Shown piece by piece: positions 24,988-33,755 of a DNA stretch of 64,000 bases (positions are counted from its first letter, which is position 1; every line of letters starts with the position of its first letter). The notes below the pieces were generated by a model that saw nothing but the letters and a program-made list of their open reading frames with translations, was not told where the DNA came from and made no database searches. The translations under genes and the position numbers were made by a program. This stretch comes from Bhargavaea cecembensis (lineage in GTDB: Bacteria; Bacillota; Bacilli; Bacillales_A; Planococcaceae), in assembly GCF_001619585.1 (NCBI RefSeq), contig NZ_LQNT01000009.1:992001-1056000 (forward strand), read 5' to 3'.

Positions 24988-25001
24988 CCATTCTCCACTA
25001 T

Positions 25002-26369
25002 TCAAAACACAAACAAATGCGCAATGACCACAATGATCGGCAGCGTAATAATCGTTCGCTGGATGAAGATCACGACGAGATCCAGGAAGCTGACCGGGAT
25101 GTTGGAACGGAGAATCAATATACCAATCTCCGACATGTAGATCAGCTGTGTCAGCGACAGCGTACCGACGACGAATCGTGTCAGTTCGCTTTCAATCCCG
25201 CTCCCGATGACGGACGGGAGGAACATGTCGGCGAATCCGACGAGCATGGTCGGGGCAGCTGCTGCGGCTTCCGGGAGGCCCATCCATGTGAGGATCGGAA
25301 CGAGCGGGTAGGAGATCCAGTTAAAGATCGGTGTGAACTCGGCGATGATCAGTGCCAGTGCGCCGAGGCTCATGACGAGCGGAATCAGCCCTAGCCAGAT
25401 ATCCAGTACCGTGCCGACGCCGTCTTTGACGAGTTGCTTTGGACCTTTTGTAGCTCCAGCTTTGGCGAGCGCCAGTTTCCAGCCCCAGCTCACAGCGGTT
25501 TCGCCATCCGGAATCGCTTCATCATTTTCCTGCCGCCCGCTGCCGTCAAAGTATGTGTCAGGTTTCCGCGAGAGCGGCGGAATCCTCGGCATGATGATGG
25601 CGGCGGCGATGCTTGCGACGCTGATGGTCAGGTAAAACGGAACAAACAGATGGCCGAGTCCGATGACGTTGGCGACGACGAGAGAAAACGCGACAGAAGC
25701 GATCGAGAAGGTCGTCGCGATGACCGCGGCTTCCCGGCCCGTGTAGTTCCCTTCATCGTACTGCTTCATCGTGATGACGACGCCAACCGGTGCCGCGCCC
25801 ATCCAGGAAGCGAGCGTGTCGATCGAGGAGCGTCCCGGCAGCGTGAAGATCGGACGCATGAACCGCGTCAGCAGCGCCCCGAAGAATTCCATCAGTCCGA
25901 ACTCGACCAACAAAGGCAACATGACGCCTGCGAACAGGAACCAGGTAAGCAGCACCGGCGCGAGGTCGAATAACACGACCCCTCCTGTCGCGCGCGAAGA
26001 AATAAATGCAGGGCCCACTTCAAAGTAGGCCATGACCCCTACGGCAAACCCGAACAGTCGTGTAATGATGCCGAACGTCCCGACGACGAACAGGTTTTTG
26101 AGAAACGGCCGGTCCATGACAAAAGCCGGTTTCACCAACACCGCAAAGAGCGTCATAACCGCGGTGAATCCGAGCATCCCGAGAAGGAACGCGGGAATCC
26201 AGTCGCTCCCCCACCCAAGCAGGGCGGACGCCATGACTCCGATTCCGATCGTGATTTCCCCGTTCCACTTGATCGGCACGAGGAACAGAAGCACCCCGAT
26301 CAAAGACGGGATCAGAAACTTCCAGGCAGATCCCCTTGCGAGCGCCTGTTCTCCCTTAATGACTGTCAT
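25002..26369 (-). CDS. YjiH family membrane protein (nucleoside-recognition/Gate domain)
   Basis: A 455-residue polytopic membrane protein with 10-12 helices. It resembles the YjiH family, which carries paired Gate (nucleoside-recognition) domains: DTLASWMGAAPVGVVITMKQYDEGNYT in the middle and PTMLVGFADMFLPSVIGSGIES near the C-terminus. The family is thought to transport small solutes, but substrates are not established. ATG 26369 has AGGGGG seven bases upstream; the frame opens earlier at 26423. It follows a class III aminotransferase gene by 22 bases, which suggests an amino acid or amine as substrate. Confidence 0.85.
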   Translation of the reverse strand: MTVIKGEQALARGSAWKFLIPSLIGVLLFLVPIKWNGEITIGIGVMASALLGWGSDWIPAFLLGMLGFTAVMTLFAVLVKPAFVMDRPFLKNLFVVGTFGIITRLFGFAVGVMAYFEVGPAFISSRATGGVVLFDLAPVLLTWFLFAGVMLPLLVEFGLMEFFGALLTRFMRPIFTLPGRSSIDTLASWMGAAPVGVVITMKQYDEGNYTGREAAVIATTFSIASVAFSLVVANVIGLGHLFVPFYLTISVASIAAAIIMPRIPPLSRKPDTYFDGSGRQENDEAIPDGETAVSWGWKLALAKAGATKGPKQLVKDGVGTVLDIWLGLIPLVMSLGALALIIAEFTPIFNWISYPLVPILTWMGLPEAAAAAPTMLVGFADMFLPSVIGSGIESELTRFVVGTLSLTQLIYMSEIGILILRSNIPVSFLDLVVIFIQRTIITLPIIVVIAHLFVF

Positions 26370-26391
26370 CGATTTTCCCCCTCTTCCTCTG

Positions 26392-27717
26392 TCAGTTTCC
26401 GCGTTCCTGGAGCGCTTCTTCAAGCACTCCGAGCCCGTCGTCGATTTGTTGTTTCGTCACCGTGAGCGGCGGGATCATCCGGATGACCTCGCCGGCGTTG
26501 CCGCACAGATAAAACAGGACGCCTTTCTCCAGGCAGCGGTCCAGCACGTCCATGACCGCCGCTCCGTCCGGCTCACCCGTCTCCGGATCGCAGAGCTCGA
26601 TGCCGATCATGAGCCCAAGTCCACGAATATCCCGGATCACCGGATAACGGTCCTTCATTTCATTCAAACGCTCCATCGCGTACGCCCCGACTTCACGGGC
26701 GTTCTCAAGCAATTTCTCTTCCTTCATGACTTCCAGTGACGCAAGCGCCGCCGAGCAGGCGATCGGATTTCCGCCGAACGTCGTCCCGTGCGACCCGAGC
26801 GGCCACTGGTCCATCAGTTCCTTCGACGCAACAGTTGCACTCAAAGGCAAGCCAGCCGCAATTCCCTTCGCGATCGCCATGATGTCCGGCGCCACGCCGA
26901 ATGTCTGTGCCGCGAACCAGTTCCCCGTCCGGCCGAATCCGGTCTGGACCTCGTCAAAGATCAGGAGAATCCCGTGCCGGTCACAGATCTCGCGGATTTT
27001 CCGAAGCCATGCCTTCGGAGGGATGATATAGCCGCCCTCGCCCATCACCGGTTCGATGATCATGCACGCCACTTCTTCCGGATCGACCTGGTGGCTGAAC
27101 AGCCGGCGGGCATCCTTTTCCAGCTTTTCCGGGAAGAACACTTCCGGGTCTGCCCCTTCCGGCAGATCCTCCGGCAACGCATACGGCAGCTGGTACGTCA
27201 GCCAGGACGGCTGCTGGTATTTGCGGTATTTGCTTTTCGATGTCGTCACACTCAATGCACCGATCGAGCGGCCATGGAAACATCCCGTGAACGACACGGC
27301 ATACGGCCGCTTCGTCACATGCTTCGCAAGTTTCAGTGCCCCCTCGATCGCCTCCGTCCCGCTGTTTGCAAAGAAGAAGTTATCGAGTTTCGGAGGAAGT
27401 ACCTGCTGGAGTTCATGCGCCAGCTTCAGAATGGACTCATAGATGATCACGCCGGACGGCCCGTGCACGAGATGATCCGCAGTGTCCTTGATCGCCTGCA
27501 CTACCTTCGGATGCCGGTGCCCCACGTTCTCCACTGCAATCCCGGACGTAAAGTCCAAGTACTTCTTGCCGTCTGTTCCGTAGTAATAGCACCCTTCCGC
27601 CTTCACCACCGGAAGGTTCGGATGGTCCTTCGCCATGCTCGGGGCGAGGAAATTGCCGATGTTTGCCACCATCTGTGTCCACTCCGGCTGCTTCGCCTGC
27701 TCAAGTTGTTTTGTCAT
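26392..27717 (-). CDS. Class III aminotransferase (4-aminobutyrate aminotransferase-like)
   Basis: A 441-residue PLP-dependent enzyme of fold type I. The cofactor motif [12 protein letters not shown] contains D255, the PLP lysine is K284 in [12 protein letters not shown], and [14 protein letters not shown] (118-131) binds the phosphate. The sequence fits the GabT/acetylornithine-type omega-aminotransferases, moving a terminal amino group to 2-oxoglutarate. ATG 27717 follows GAGGAGG by eight bases, so the open frame back to 27801 is not used. It sits between the TyrR/PrdR-like regulator and the YjiH transporter-like gene; together they look like an amino acid or amine catabolic unit. Confidence 0.9.
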   Translation of the reverse strand: MTKQLEQAKQPEWTQMVANIGNFLAPSMAKDHPNLPVVKAEGCYYYGTDGKKYLDFTSGIAVENVGHRHPKVVQAIKDTADHLVHGPSGVIIYESILKLAHELQQVLPPKLDNFFFANSGTEAIEGALKLAKHVTKRPYAVSFTGCFHGRSIGALSVTTSKSKYRKYQQPSWLTYQLPYALPEDLPEGADPEVFFPEKLEKDARRLFSHQVDPEEVACMIIEPVMGEGGYIIPPKAWLRKIREICDRHGILLIFDEVQTGFGRTGNWFAAQTFGVAPDIMAIAKGIAAGLPLSATVASKELMDQWPLGSHGTTFGGNPIACSAALASLEVMKEEKLLENAREVGAYAMERLNEMKDRYPVIRDIRGLGLMIGIELCDPETGEPDGAAVMDVLDRCLEKGVLFYLCGNAGEVIRMIPPLTVTKQQIDDGLGVLEEALQERGN

Positions 27718-27787
27718 GATGTCGTCCTCCTCGTTCTTTATTGGAAGAAAAGCGGAGCAGGTTTGCTCCCGGCGGGTTCGTTTCCCG

Positions 27788-29140
27788 TCACTCTCCCTCA
27801 TACTTCTTCAGCTTCCGGACGACCGACGGCTGGCTGATGCCCAGCCGTTTCGCAATCTCGGTCGTCGTCCCGTATTTTTGCTTGGCTGCCATCAGCACCC
27901 GTTTTTCAACACTCTCCAGGATGCTCGGCAACGGTCTGCCGTCCATCTCAATCTCCGACAGGGAATCGCCCGCCGGAACGCGGTACTCCATCGGCAGGTC
28001 TTCTGCCGTAAGCACGTTGTTCCTGCCGCCGATGACTAGCCGCTCTATCACATTCGCCAGTTCATCGATATTGCCCGGCCATGGACACTCAAGCAGATAG
28101 TCAAACAGCCCTTGAGAAAGCTCCTTCCTGACACCGTGCTTTTCGCAGAACCGATCCAGGAAAAGCGGGATGAGCGAGGACAAGTCCTCTTTCCGATCCA
28201 TAAGCGGGCGCAGTTCGATCGGCACAAGATGGATCAGATAAAACAGCTCCCGGCTAAATGCCCCGTCCTGTACCGCGCCGGACAGATCGCCCTCCGCGGA
28301 AGCCATGATCCGCACATCAAACGGAACTTCTGCCCCTTCCGCCGTCTGGTACTTCCTGTCTTTCAACCAGCCGGCCAGCCGGTTCTGCAGATACGGCGAC
28401 AGCCGGTCGATGCCCTCAAGATACAGCGTGCCGCCTTCCGCAATCGGCAGCATTCCGATCTTCCCGTCCGAATCGCCTGTCAATTCCCGTTCAAACAGCG
28501 CTTCCGGAACCGTCCGGCAATCCAGTGTCAGGAACGCCTTTTCACTGCGGCGGCTGCGGGCATGGATTTCACGCGCAAGGGTCGCCTTTCCGGTCCCGTG
28601 TTCCCCGTACAGGAGGATCGGCACATCCATCTCCGCAGCTTCCAGCCCTCCCGCAAACGCTTCTGAAGTCGACCTGGATGCGAGCACCAGACCTTCCGGC
28701 ACAGTCGCCTCCCGACGAAGCAGGTTCAGCTCCTCTTTCATCTTGGCCATCTCCGACTCAAGTTCGTTCAGGTAATCCTGGATGACGACCAGCTCCGACC
28801 ACTCGCACGAATAGCTGATGACATGCGCCACCTCACCCGCTTCATCAAACAGCGGAAATCCGATGATCAGTTCTCGGGTTCCATTGGGCGTATCCTGTAC
28901 CAGCACTACCTTCTTCTTTTCTTTCAGGACAAGCGGCGTAATCGCCGGCACAAACACCTTCTCCCGCTCCAGGTCATACACCGACCGGCCAAGCAGCGAC
29001 TCCGGCGTCACCCCATAATGTCGCCCGCTGATCCGTGACGCCTGCACAATCACCCCGTCCCGGTTCGTTACGATCAGATCTTCATCAGTCGAATCAATGA
29101 TTTCAAATTGGGTATCCGGATTGATGGAAAAGATGGACAT
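27788..29140 (-). CDS. TyrR/PrdR-like regulator with PAS, AAA+ and HTH domains, lacking GAFTGA
   Basis: A 450-residue protein with a PAS domain (about 10-120), a short coiled coil (120-145), an AAA+ domain (about 150-375) and a C-terminal TyrR-type HTH ([23 protein letters not shown]). The AAA+ part has a Walker A motif (GEHGTGKAT, 179-187), but where enhancer-binding proteins carry GAFTGA it reads [11 protein letters not shown], and the Walker B segment is [10 protein letters not shown] instead of the usual D-E. It therefore probably does not drive sigma-54 polymerase and may work as a TyrR-like repressor or activator with sigma-A. AGGAGGT precedes the ATG. It lies upstream of the aminotransferase in the same orientation and likely controls it. 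Confidence 0.88.
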   Translation of the reverse strand: MSIFSINPDTQFEIIDSTDEDLIVTNRDGVIVQASRISGRHYGVTPESLLGRSVYDLEREKVFVPAITPLVLKEKKKVVLVQDTPNGTRELIIGFPLFDEAGEVAHVISYSCEWSELVVIQDYLNELESEMAKMKEELNLLRREATVPEGLVLASRSTSEAFAGGLEAAEMDVPILLYGEHGTGKATLAREIHARSRRSEKAFLTLDCRTVPEALFERELTGDSDGKIGMLPIAEGGTLYLEGIDRLSPYLQNRLAGWLKDRKYQTAEGAEVPFDVRIMASAEGDLSGAVQDGAFSRELFYLIHLVPIELRPLMDRKEDLSSLIPLFLDRFCEKHGVRKELSQGLFDYLLECPWPGNIDELANVIERLVIGGRNNVLTAEDLPMEYRVPAGDSLSEIEMDGRPLPSILESVEKRVLMAAKQKYGTTTEIAKRLGISQPSVVRKLKKYEGE

Positions 29141-29391
29141 GCGGCACCTCCTGGTAGATAAGTATTCGTAATTGAATAAGACTATACAGAGTGGTAATGA
29201 TAAACGCAAGGAATATTTTGATAATTTATAATGATTCACACTGGTACTATATAAAGGTCGATCTTGATTTGCTTGCAGACCCACTATTCATATTTGACTC
29301 TTTATTCAATAATGAATATAACTATACAACGAGATGCATAATATTACAATACGGAATTGCAGATTAATTCCGGGTTCTGCACAACAAAAAA

Positions 29392-29411
29392 CGACACCTC
29401 AACAGGTGTCG
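29392..29411 (-). terminator. Terminator of the GGDEF gene
   Basis: CGACACCT and AGGTGTCG form a tight hairpin with a 4-base loop, followed on the minus strand by TTTTTTG. The stem overlaps the stop codon. Confidence 0.85.
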
Positions 29412-29971
29412 CCAGCAAATGAGTATGAAGGTTCTTCCTTTCGACGCGCCTTCTCGGTATACATCCTACGGTCCGCCGCATTGAGCAACTCGACATAGGT
29501 ACGGCCGTCTTGCGGGAATCGGGCTGAGCCCATCGAAGCACCCACAGCAACAGACCCGATCCGGACCCGCTTGGCAATGTCCAATTCCCTTCGAAGCGTC
29601 ACTGCAGCAATGCCTGTCTCCTCCACCGCAGGAACAATCAATGCAAACTCATCCCCGCCCAGGCGATAGGCACGCGCATCGGAAAATGCTTCATTTTCCA
29701 GTACAGCGGCCACTTCCCGTAGGACCCGGTCACCCGCCAGGTGGCCAAATGTATCATTTACCTTCTTGAACCGGTCAAGATCCAGATAGAGAATCCCGAA
29801 CGGCTTTCCAGACTTGATCCGGCTGACCGCCTCTTCCCGAAAGGCCCGCAAATTCCCGACTCCCGTCAGCTCATCCTCATAAGCAAGCCGGCGCAGCCTC
29901 TCCCACTCCCTGAACCGTCTGGCGCGCTGCTGTCCTCGCAGATCCAGCAGGCTCTTCATTAATTTCTTCAT
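29399..29971 (-). CDS. Minimal GGDEF-domain diguanylate cyclase
   Basis: A 190-residue cytoplasmic protein that is almost only a GGDEF domain. LAYEDELTGVGNLRAF (30-45) starts the domain, LDLDRFKKVNDTFGH (63-77) binds metal and substrate, and the active site is RLGGDEFAL (GGDEF at 105-109). It should condense two GTP into c-di-GMP. The RxxD inhibitory site normally found just upstream of GGDEF is absent (AFSDARAY), so product inhibition is unlikely. The 30-residue head is basic and helical and carries no recognisable sensor. ATG 29971 has AAGGGGGG upstream. A long structured leader precedes it. Confidence 0.9.
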   Translation of the reverse strand: MKKLMKSLLDLRGQQRARRFREWERLRRLAYEDELTGVGNLRAFREEAVSRIKSGKPFGILYLDLDRFKKVNDTFGHLAGDRVLREVAAVLENEAFSDARAYRLGGDEFALIVPAVEETGIAAVTLRRELDIAKRVRIGSVAVGASMGSARFPQDGRTYVELLNAADRRMYTEKARRKEEPSYSFAGDTC

Positions 29972-30415
29972 CCCCACGCCCCCCTTGCATCAAACAACCC
30001 AAGACCCTGTCACACCTGTCGCGGCGACAGCACTTGTATTACAAAAGACCGAAGACTCTGCGGTCTTCAGCCGCTTCCCGGTCTGTCCCCAAGCTCCACC
30101 GGCCCATCACGAAGCGTCAGGGTGCGCAACCCTCCCACAACTACCAAGGAAACACAAAATAAGACTATGTACCCGATTTCATAGGATTGAAATGACCTTT
30201 CAAGAAAAATGAAACGCAAGAGTGGGTCCTATCTTCTATTCCCTCTTTATTTCCTTAAGAATATATTACCAGTGAGTCCCATTATTAACAATGCTTTATT
30301 CAAGGAATTGTTCGATAAATGTGAATATAGGATGGAATTTGACGGTCTGCAAGAAAATTGTCGTCACCAGAAGCGGGGTCGTCACACCACTCGCTTACTA
30401 GAGAAGAGCAAATGC
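29972..30415. other. Long GC-rich leader of the GGDEF gene and gene-free stretch
   Basis: The first ~170 bases upstream of the GGDEF start are more GC-rich than the rest and can form several stems, including CTGTCG-CCG-CGACAG and a GAAGAC/GTCTTC hairpin whose alternative pairing (AAGACC with GGTCTTTTG) looks like an attenuator. It matches no riboswitch consensus that I can recall. From about 30200 to 30415 the DNA is AT-rich and I see no gene. Confidence 0.35.
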
Positions 30416-30453
30416 AAAAAGCCGGAGGGAAACGGTAGCGTCTCCCATCCGGC
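30416..30453 (-). terminator. Terminator of the FAH-family gene
   Basis: Minus strand: GCCGGATGGGAGACG pairs with CGTTTCCCTCCGGC across a short loop and runs into TTTTTGC, about 65 bases after the stop at 30516. Confidence 0.85.
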
Positions 30454-30515
30454 TCTTCATCGTGCTCTTGCATTTCTTCCGACTTACAAAGGGATTTTCG
30501 GCTTCCTCAATTCCA

Positions 30516-31427
30516 TCAAACTCCCGTTTCCTCTGCTATCTCTTCCTTCGCCACTACTTTCAGGTCCCGCACATGGTTCACGAGCGGTTCAAAGCCTTCA
30601 ATCCGGCATTCCACTACATCACCGTCATTGATGACGACTGCTCCCGGTGTTCCGGTTGAGATGATATCCCCCGGCAGTAGTGTCATGACCTTCGAGTGGA
30701 ACGACACCAAGTTCAGAGGGTTAAATGTCATATGATCGACGGTGTTCTTCCGGTGGAGTTCACCGTTGATCATTGTGGAAACTTCCAGTTTCATGAGGTC
30801 TTCAACTTCGTCCGGAGTGACAAACTGCGGGCCGAAGCTGAAGAACGTGTCAAAGCTCTTTGACCGGGTCAGGTACCGCGGATTTCTCTGGAGGATATCT
30901 TCTGCCGTCATGTCGATGATCGTCGTGTAGCCGGCGATATAATTCAATGCATCTGCTTCTTCAACATCTTTGCAGGCCTTACCGATGATGACCCCGAGTT
31001 CTGCTTCAGCGGTCGTCCGCTCGGACTGGTGGGGAATGCGGATGGTCTCACCCGCTCCGATGATGGACGTCGTCGGTTTCATGAAACTTGCCGGCTCTGT
31101 ATTCGGAGCAATTTCACCCAGATCCGAAGCGTGGTCCACATAGTTCAATCCAATCCCCCAGATTTTCGATGGATTGCGGTAAAGCGGCTTGTAGTCAAGA
31201 GTAGCTGCGTCTATTCCTGGAATCGTCCCATCCAGGATTTTCTCTTTCCCCTCCCGGTTGTACCAGTCGGTCATTTCATTAAGCTGGCCGGAATCAATGA
31301 TCTCAAACAGTGCGGTGGCCCACTTCTTCCCCTCAGCCTTGTTCACCTCTTCAACCGTCACTGCTTTCTCTCCCGCAATGACGACCGCTGTTTCATTCCC
31401 CTCAAGTTTCACTGTTGCCAGTCGCAT
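30516..31427 (-). CDS. Fumarylacetoacetate hydrolase family protein
   Basis: A 303-residue FAH-superfamily enzyme, distinct from the one at 18285. Recognisable parts are KIWGIGLNYVDHASDLGE, the metal-site region TTAEAELGVIIGKACKD, the SFDTFFSFGPQFVTPDEV block and LLPGDIISTGTPGA near the end. Likely activities are acylpyruvate hydrolysis or oxaloacetate/2-oxo-acid decarboxylation; the sequence alone does not decide. ATG 31427 has AAGGGGG seven bases upstream, so the frame opening at 31502 is not used. It is a single-gene transcript with its own terminator and no obvious pathway partner nearby. Confidence 0.87.
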   Translation of the reverse strand: MRLATVKLEGNETAVVIAGEKAVTVEEVNKAEGKKWATALFEIIDSGQLNEMTDWYNREGKEKILDGTIPGIDAATLDYKPLYRNPSKIWGIGLNYVDHASDLGEIAPNTEPASFMKPTTSIIGAGETIRIPHQSERTTAEAELGVIIGKACKDVEEADALNYIAGYTTIIDMTAEDILQRNPRYLTRSKSFDTFFSFGPQFVTPDEVEDLMKLEVSTMINGELHRKNTVDHMTFNPLNLVSFHSKVMTLLPGDIISTGTPGAVVINDGDVVECRIEGFEPLVNHVRDLKVVAKEEIAEETGV

Positions 31428-31530
31428 GTTTATTCCCCCTTTTGATATCTCTTTAACTAGTTCTCTACAGATAGGACTTCTCCTTTCTCTAAGTTCATCC
31501 AATCTGGTGTGATCATTCCCCTTAACTCCA

Positions 31531-31618
31531 CTTCGTTATCATTCAGCACCACTTAGTAGGAACTCAGGTACCCCTTGGTAGGGATTCAGGTACCTGTAGG
31601 TGGGGACTCGCACCACTT
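31531..31618. repeat. Second tandem array of the 22-bp repeat
   Basis: Units begin at 31531, 31553, 31575 and 31597 with the same 22-base period as the array at 4474-4605. The clearest are TTAGTAGGAACTCAGGTACC and TTGGTAGGGATTCAGGTACC. Again the array lies just beyond a gene terminator, between two genes. Confidence 0.82.
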
Positions 31619-31633
31619 GCTTTCACACCAAAA

Positions 31634-31659
31634 AGAAAAAGCAGCCGCGTGGGCTGCTT
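31634..31659 (-). terminator. Terminator of the stress-protein gene
   Basis: AAGCAGCC-CACGC-GGCTGCTT on the minus strand is followed by TTTCTTTTT, 12 bases after the stop at 31672. Confidence 0.9.
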
Positions 31660-31671
31660 CAATTCAAATAA

Positions 31672-32148
31672 TCACTTATCCAATTCCAACGTCTCATTTA
31701 TATTCGCCGACTCCGCATCCTTCTCGGTCATCCGCTTGTACATGAACGCAATGTTCTTGACGAGGCTGCCACTCTCCCAGTATTCTGCGGCCTCGGCTTT
31801 GACTTTGATCAGGATGACGTCGGGGTCATCGTAGGTGGTCTGCATGATTTTCTCGTAGGATTTGCTCCAGAGTTCTTTTTTCTTGGACATGTCCTCGACG
31901 ATTTCGGCTCGTCCACGGACGGAGACGTAGGATTTGCCGGCGTAGGCGACGTTGACTTCTTTGTCGTGGAGGATTTCTTGATATTTGTTGGTTTCTTTCT
32001 TGGTGAAGAACCAGAGGTCGCCGTCGAATTCGACTTCCTGCGTTTTCATCGGGCGGGAGACGAGTCCTTCGTCTGATACGGTCGTCAGCATCGCGGTGTC
32101 GACGCCTTTGATCAGGTCTCTGAGTGTTTCCATTTCTTCTTGTTTCAT
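31672..32148 (-). CDS. Pyridoxamine 5'-phosphate oxidase-like general stress protein
   Basis: A 158-residue single-domain FMN-binding split-barrel protein of the general stress protein 26 family. It matches the family in ETLRDLIKGVDTAMLTTVSDEGLVSRPM at the start, the EVEFDGDLWFFTKKETNKYQEI block and VNVAYAGKSYVSVRGRAEIVED. Members bind FMN or related cofactors and are induced by stress, although their reaction is uncertain. GAGGTG precedes the ATG. A sigma-B-like promoter lies 32-56 bases upstream, which supports stress control. Confidence 0.9.
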   Translation of the reverse strand: MKQEEMETLRDLIKGVDTAMLTTVSDEGLVSRPMKTQEVEFDGDLWFFTKKETNKYQEILHDKEVNVAYAGKSYVSVRGRAEIVEDMSKKKELWSKSYEKIMQTTYDDPDVILIKVKAEAAEYWESGSLVKNIAFMYKRMTEKDAESANINETLELDK

Positions 32149-32179
32149 CGGATCACCTCGTTTGGGATATACAGGTATT

Positions 32180-32204
32180 TTACCCTTTCAGCGCGAGGGT
32201 AACC
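32180..32204 (-). promoter_or_regulatory. Sigma-B-like promoter of the stress-protein gene
   Basis: Minus strand: GGTTAC, a 13-base spacer, then GGGTAA, close to the GTTTAA-N13-15-GGGWAW consensus of general stress promoters in Bacillales. Confidence 0.6.
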
Positions 32205-32305
32205 CTTTACGGCCCTGAACTGACTTTTATCCGGACATAGGCCGTCCACCTATTGAATACAATGCATAAGGCTGTGCCATAACCGGGAAGGAAGGAGTCA
32301 GGTAA

Positions 32306-33079
32306 ATGGGGTATACGGATCGTTACGAAAGGGATGCCTACGGGATCATCGCCTTTTGGCTGCAGAATGATTATGATCACGGCAGGTTTTTTGACCGAGA
32401 GATCAGCCATTATGAAACGGAGCTGGCCCGTGCAAACCTGAACAATATCCAGCGTTTGGGGAAGGTGTATGAAAAGGCGGTTAAGAAGCAGGGCGATGTT
32501 GGGAAACTGATTGAAGAGGCAAACCATGCGACGAAGGAATTCCATAGTCTGCTTGCGTACACGATGGATAAGTCGCTGCATTGTGAGGTCATCATTTCCA
32601 CGCCGGTATCTCTCCTGGACCATATGGTCAGGGAATCTGAGGAGTCCCAGAGGGTTTATAAATTGATTCAAAGCGGCGCCGAGATTTCCCCGTCAGATGC
32701 CATCGTCCATGAATGTGTCTTTTGGTTAAGGCAGATGGCCGATCACCTGGGCTACATCCGCCATTATTTAGATGTATCGAATTACGAGTTGAATTATCGG
32801 GTCACTGAAATGATGCAGAAGTTTGAGCGGCTGATGATGCAGGCAAATGCCTTGCAGACCATGATCCGGACACCGAGAAATGAAACCCTGCCGGTCCTGA
32901 CACAATTCAAGAATATGATTATTAAAGAGGCCAAAAGCTTAGAGGAGTTCAAATTGGAGCTGGATGATTTGGTCAAACAATGCGCAGCCGTGACCACGTC
33001 GCCTCCTGATTTGCTGGAACACATCGCCCGGGAAGCCCACCATCTGTGGAGAAACCTCGAGGAAGAGATCATCACGTGA
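32306..33079 (+). CDS. DUF2935 family protein
   Basis: A 257-residue, wholly helical protein of the DUF2935 family, made of two similar four-helix halves. In each half His and Glu residues occur where family members have a putative metal site: FWLQNDYDHGRFF and EFHSLL in the first, HECVFWLRQMADHLGYIRHYLD and REAHHLWRNLEEE in the second. The function is unknown; the ferritin/hemerythrin-like helix bundle suggests metal or redox chemistry. AAGGAG precedes the ATG. A 54-codon gene with a Cys motif starts in its stop codon (GTGA overlap), so the two are co-translated. Confidence 0.85.
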   Translation: MGYTDRYERDAYGIIAFWLQNDYDHGRFFDREISHYETELARANLNNIQRLGKVYEKAVKKQGDVGKLIEEANHATKEFHSLLAYTMDKSLHCEVIISTPVSLLDHMVRESEESQRVYKLIQSGAEISPSDAIVHECVFWLRQMADHLGYIRHYLDVSNYELNYRVTEMMQKFERLMMQANALQTMIRTPRNETLPVLTQFKNMIIKEAKSLEEFKLELDDLVKQCAAVTTSPPDLLEHIAREAHHLWRNLEEEIIT

Positions 33080-33240
33080 ATTTGGTGAAAGCGGCTGCCG
33101 ACAAACCAGCGTGGATTCAACCTTCTTCTCAACTTGCCAAGCCCATACAAGACAAAGACCATCCCGAACCTCTACGGGATTGCAGTCAATGCCCTGCGGC
33201 AGACCTGTGTCCTGCAGCCAAAGTCAATCAGGATAACTAG
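33076..33240 (+). CDS. Small Cys-containing protein coupled to the DUF2935 gene
   Basis: A 54-residue ORF starting at GTG 33076, sharing GTGA with the stop of the DUF2935 gene; GAGGAAGAG lies eight bases upstream. It is Lys/Pro-rich and ends with CSQCPAADLCPAAK, a CxxC-x5-C arrangement that could bind a metal or [Fe-S] centre. It is followed at once by a terminator. The tight overlap and Cys motif suggest a genuine partner of DUF2935, but a homologue search is needed to be sure it is translated. Confidence 0.5.
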   Translation: MNLVKAAADKPAWIQPSSQLAKPIQDKDHPEPLRDCSQCPAADLCPAAKVNQDN

Positions 33241-33243
33241 AAA

Positions 33244-33270
33244 AAACCCACCTTGCCGAAAGGTGGGTTT
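33244..33270. terminator. Bidirectional terminator between converging genes
   Basis: AAACCCACCTT pairs with AAGGTGGGTTT around a 5-base loop, with A and T runs on both sides. It serves the DUF2935 operon (+) and the coat-like gene (-). Confidence 0.85.
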
Positions 33271-33285
33271 CATGTTGCTGTTCAA

Positions 33286-33729
33286 TTAGTACTGGAACCC
33301 TTGCCACGGGGAATAGCCACAGTGCGAACAACAGGGCATCGGCATTTGAGGATAATGCCCGTATTGGTGCCCTTGTCCGCTCCCTGCCCCGTAACTGTCC
33401 CCCTGTTGCCATGGGAAATGCGGTACGGCGTAGACTGGACCCATGTGACCTTGATTGTATAGGGCCGGGTGTTCATCACTCCACTGCTGTTGCCACCCAC
33501 TTTCCTCTGAACCTGGTCCATGCTGCGGAAAAGGCGGCACGGCATAAACCGGACCCATGTGATCCCTCAATTGATTCTCACCAAAAAGACCCGGTTGTTC
33601 TTCATACATCGAGCTTTGACCACGTTCAAAACGTCCGGATTCATACGGAATGGAATTATCCGGTCCCACGTGCCACTTAACATCGTCGTACTCCCCCAAC
33701 CACTGACCGTAATTACTGGTCACCTTCAT
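33286..33729 (-). CDS. Low-complexity Pro/Gln/Gly-rich protein with internal repeat
   Basis: A 147-residue protein rich in Pro, Gln, Gly, His and Tyr with no membrane segment. The motif DHMGPVYAVPPFPQ recurs as GHMGPVYAVPHFPW about 40 residues later, each time preceded by an aromatic-acidic stretch, so the protein is built on a two-fold repeat. It ends in CCSHCGYSPWQGFQY. Composition and HMGPV-type repeats recall spore-coat proteins of Bacillales (CotD-like), but whether the host sporulates cannot be told from this window. GGAAGGGGGA lies directly before the ATG. Confidence 0.6.
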   Translation of the reverse strand: MKVTSNYGQWLGEYDDVKWHVGPDNSIPYESGRFERGQSSMYEEQPGLFGENQLRDHMGPVYAVPPFPQHGPGSEESGWQQQWSDEHPALYNQGHMGPVYAVPHFPWQQGDSYGAGSGQGHQYGHYPQMPMPCCSHCGYSPWQGFQY

Positions 33730-33755
33730 TCCCCCTTCCTAAACCTCCCCTCATC

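Noticed and set aside
26788-27837. 349-codon plus-strand reading frame
   Set aside because: It is exactly antisense to the class III aminotransferase, has Arg/His-rich shadow composition and no ribosome site.
30209-30631. 140-codon plus-strand frame
   Set aside because: Crosses the FAH-gene terminator and runs antisense into that gene; no ribosome site and no family resemblance.
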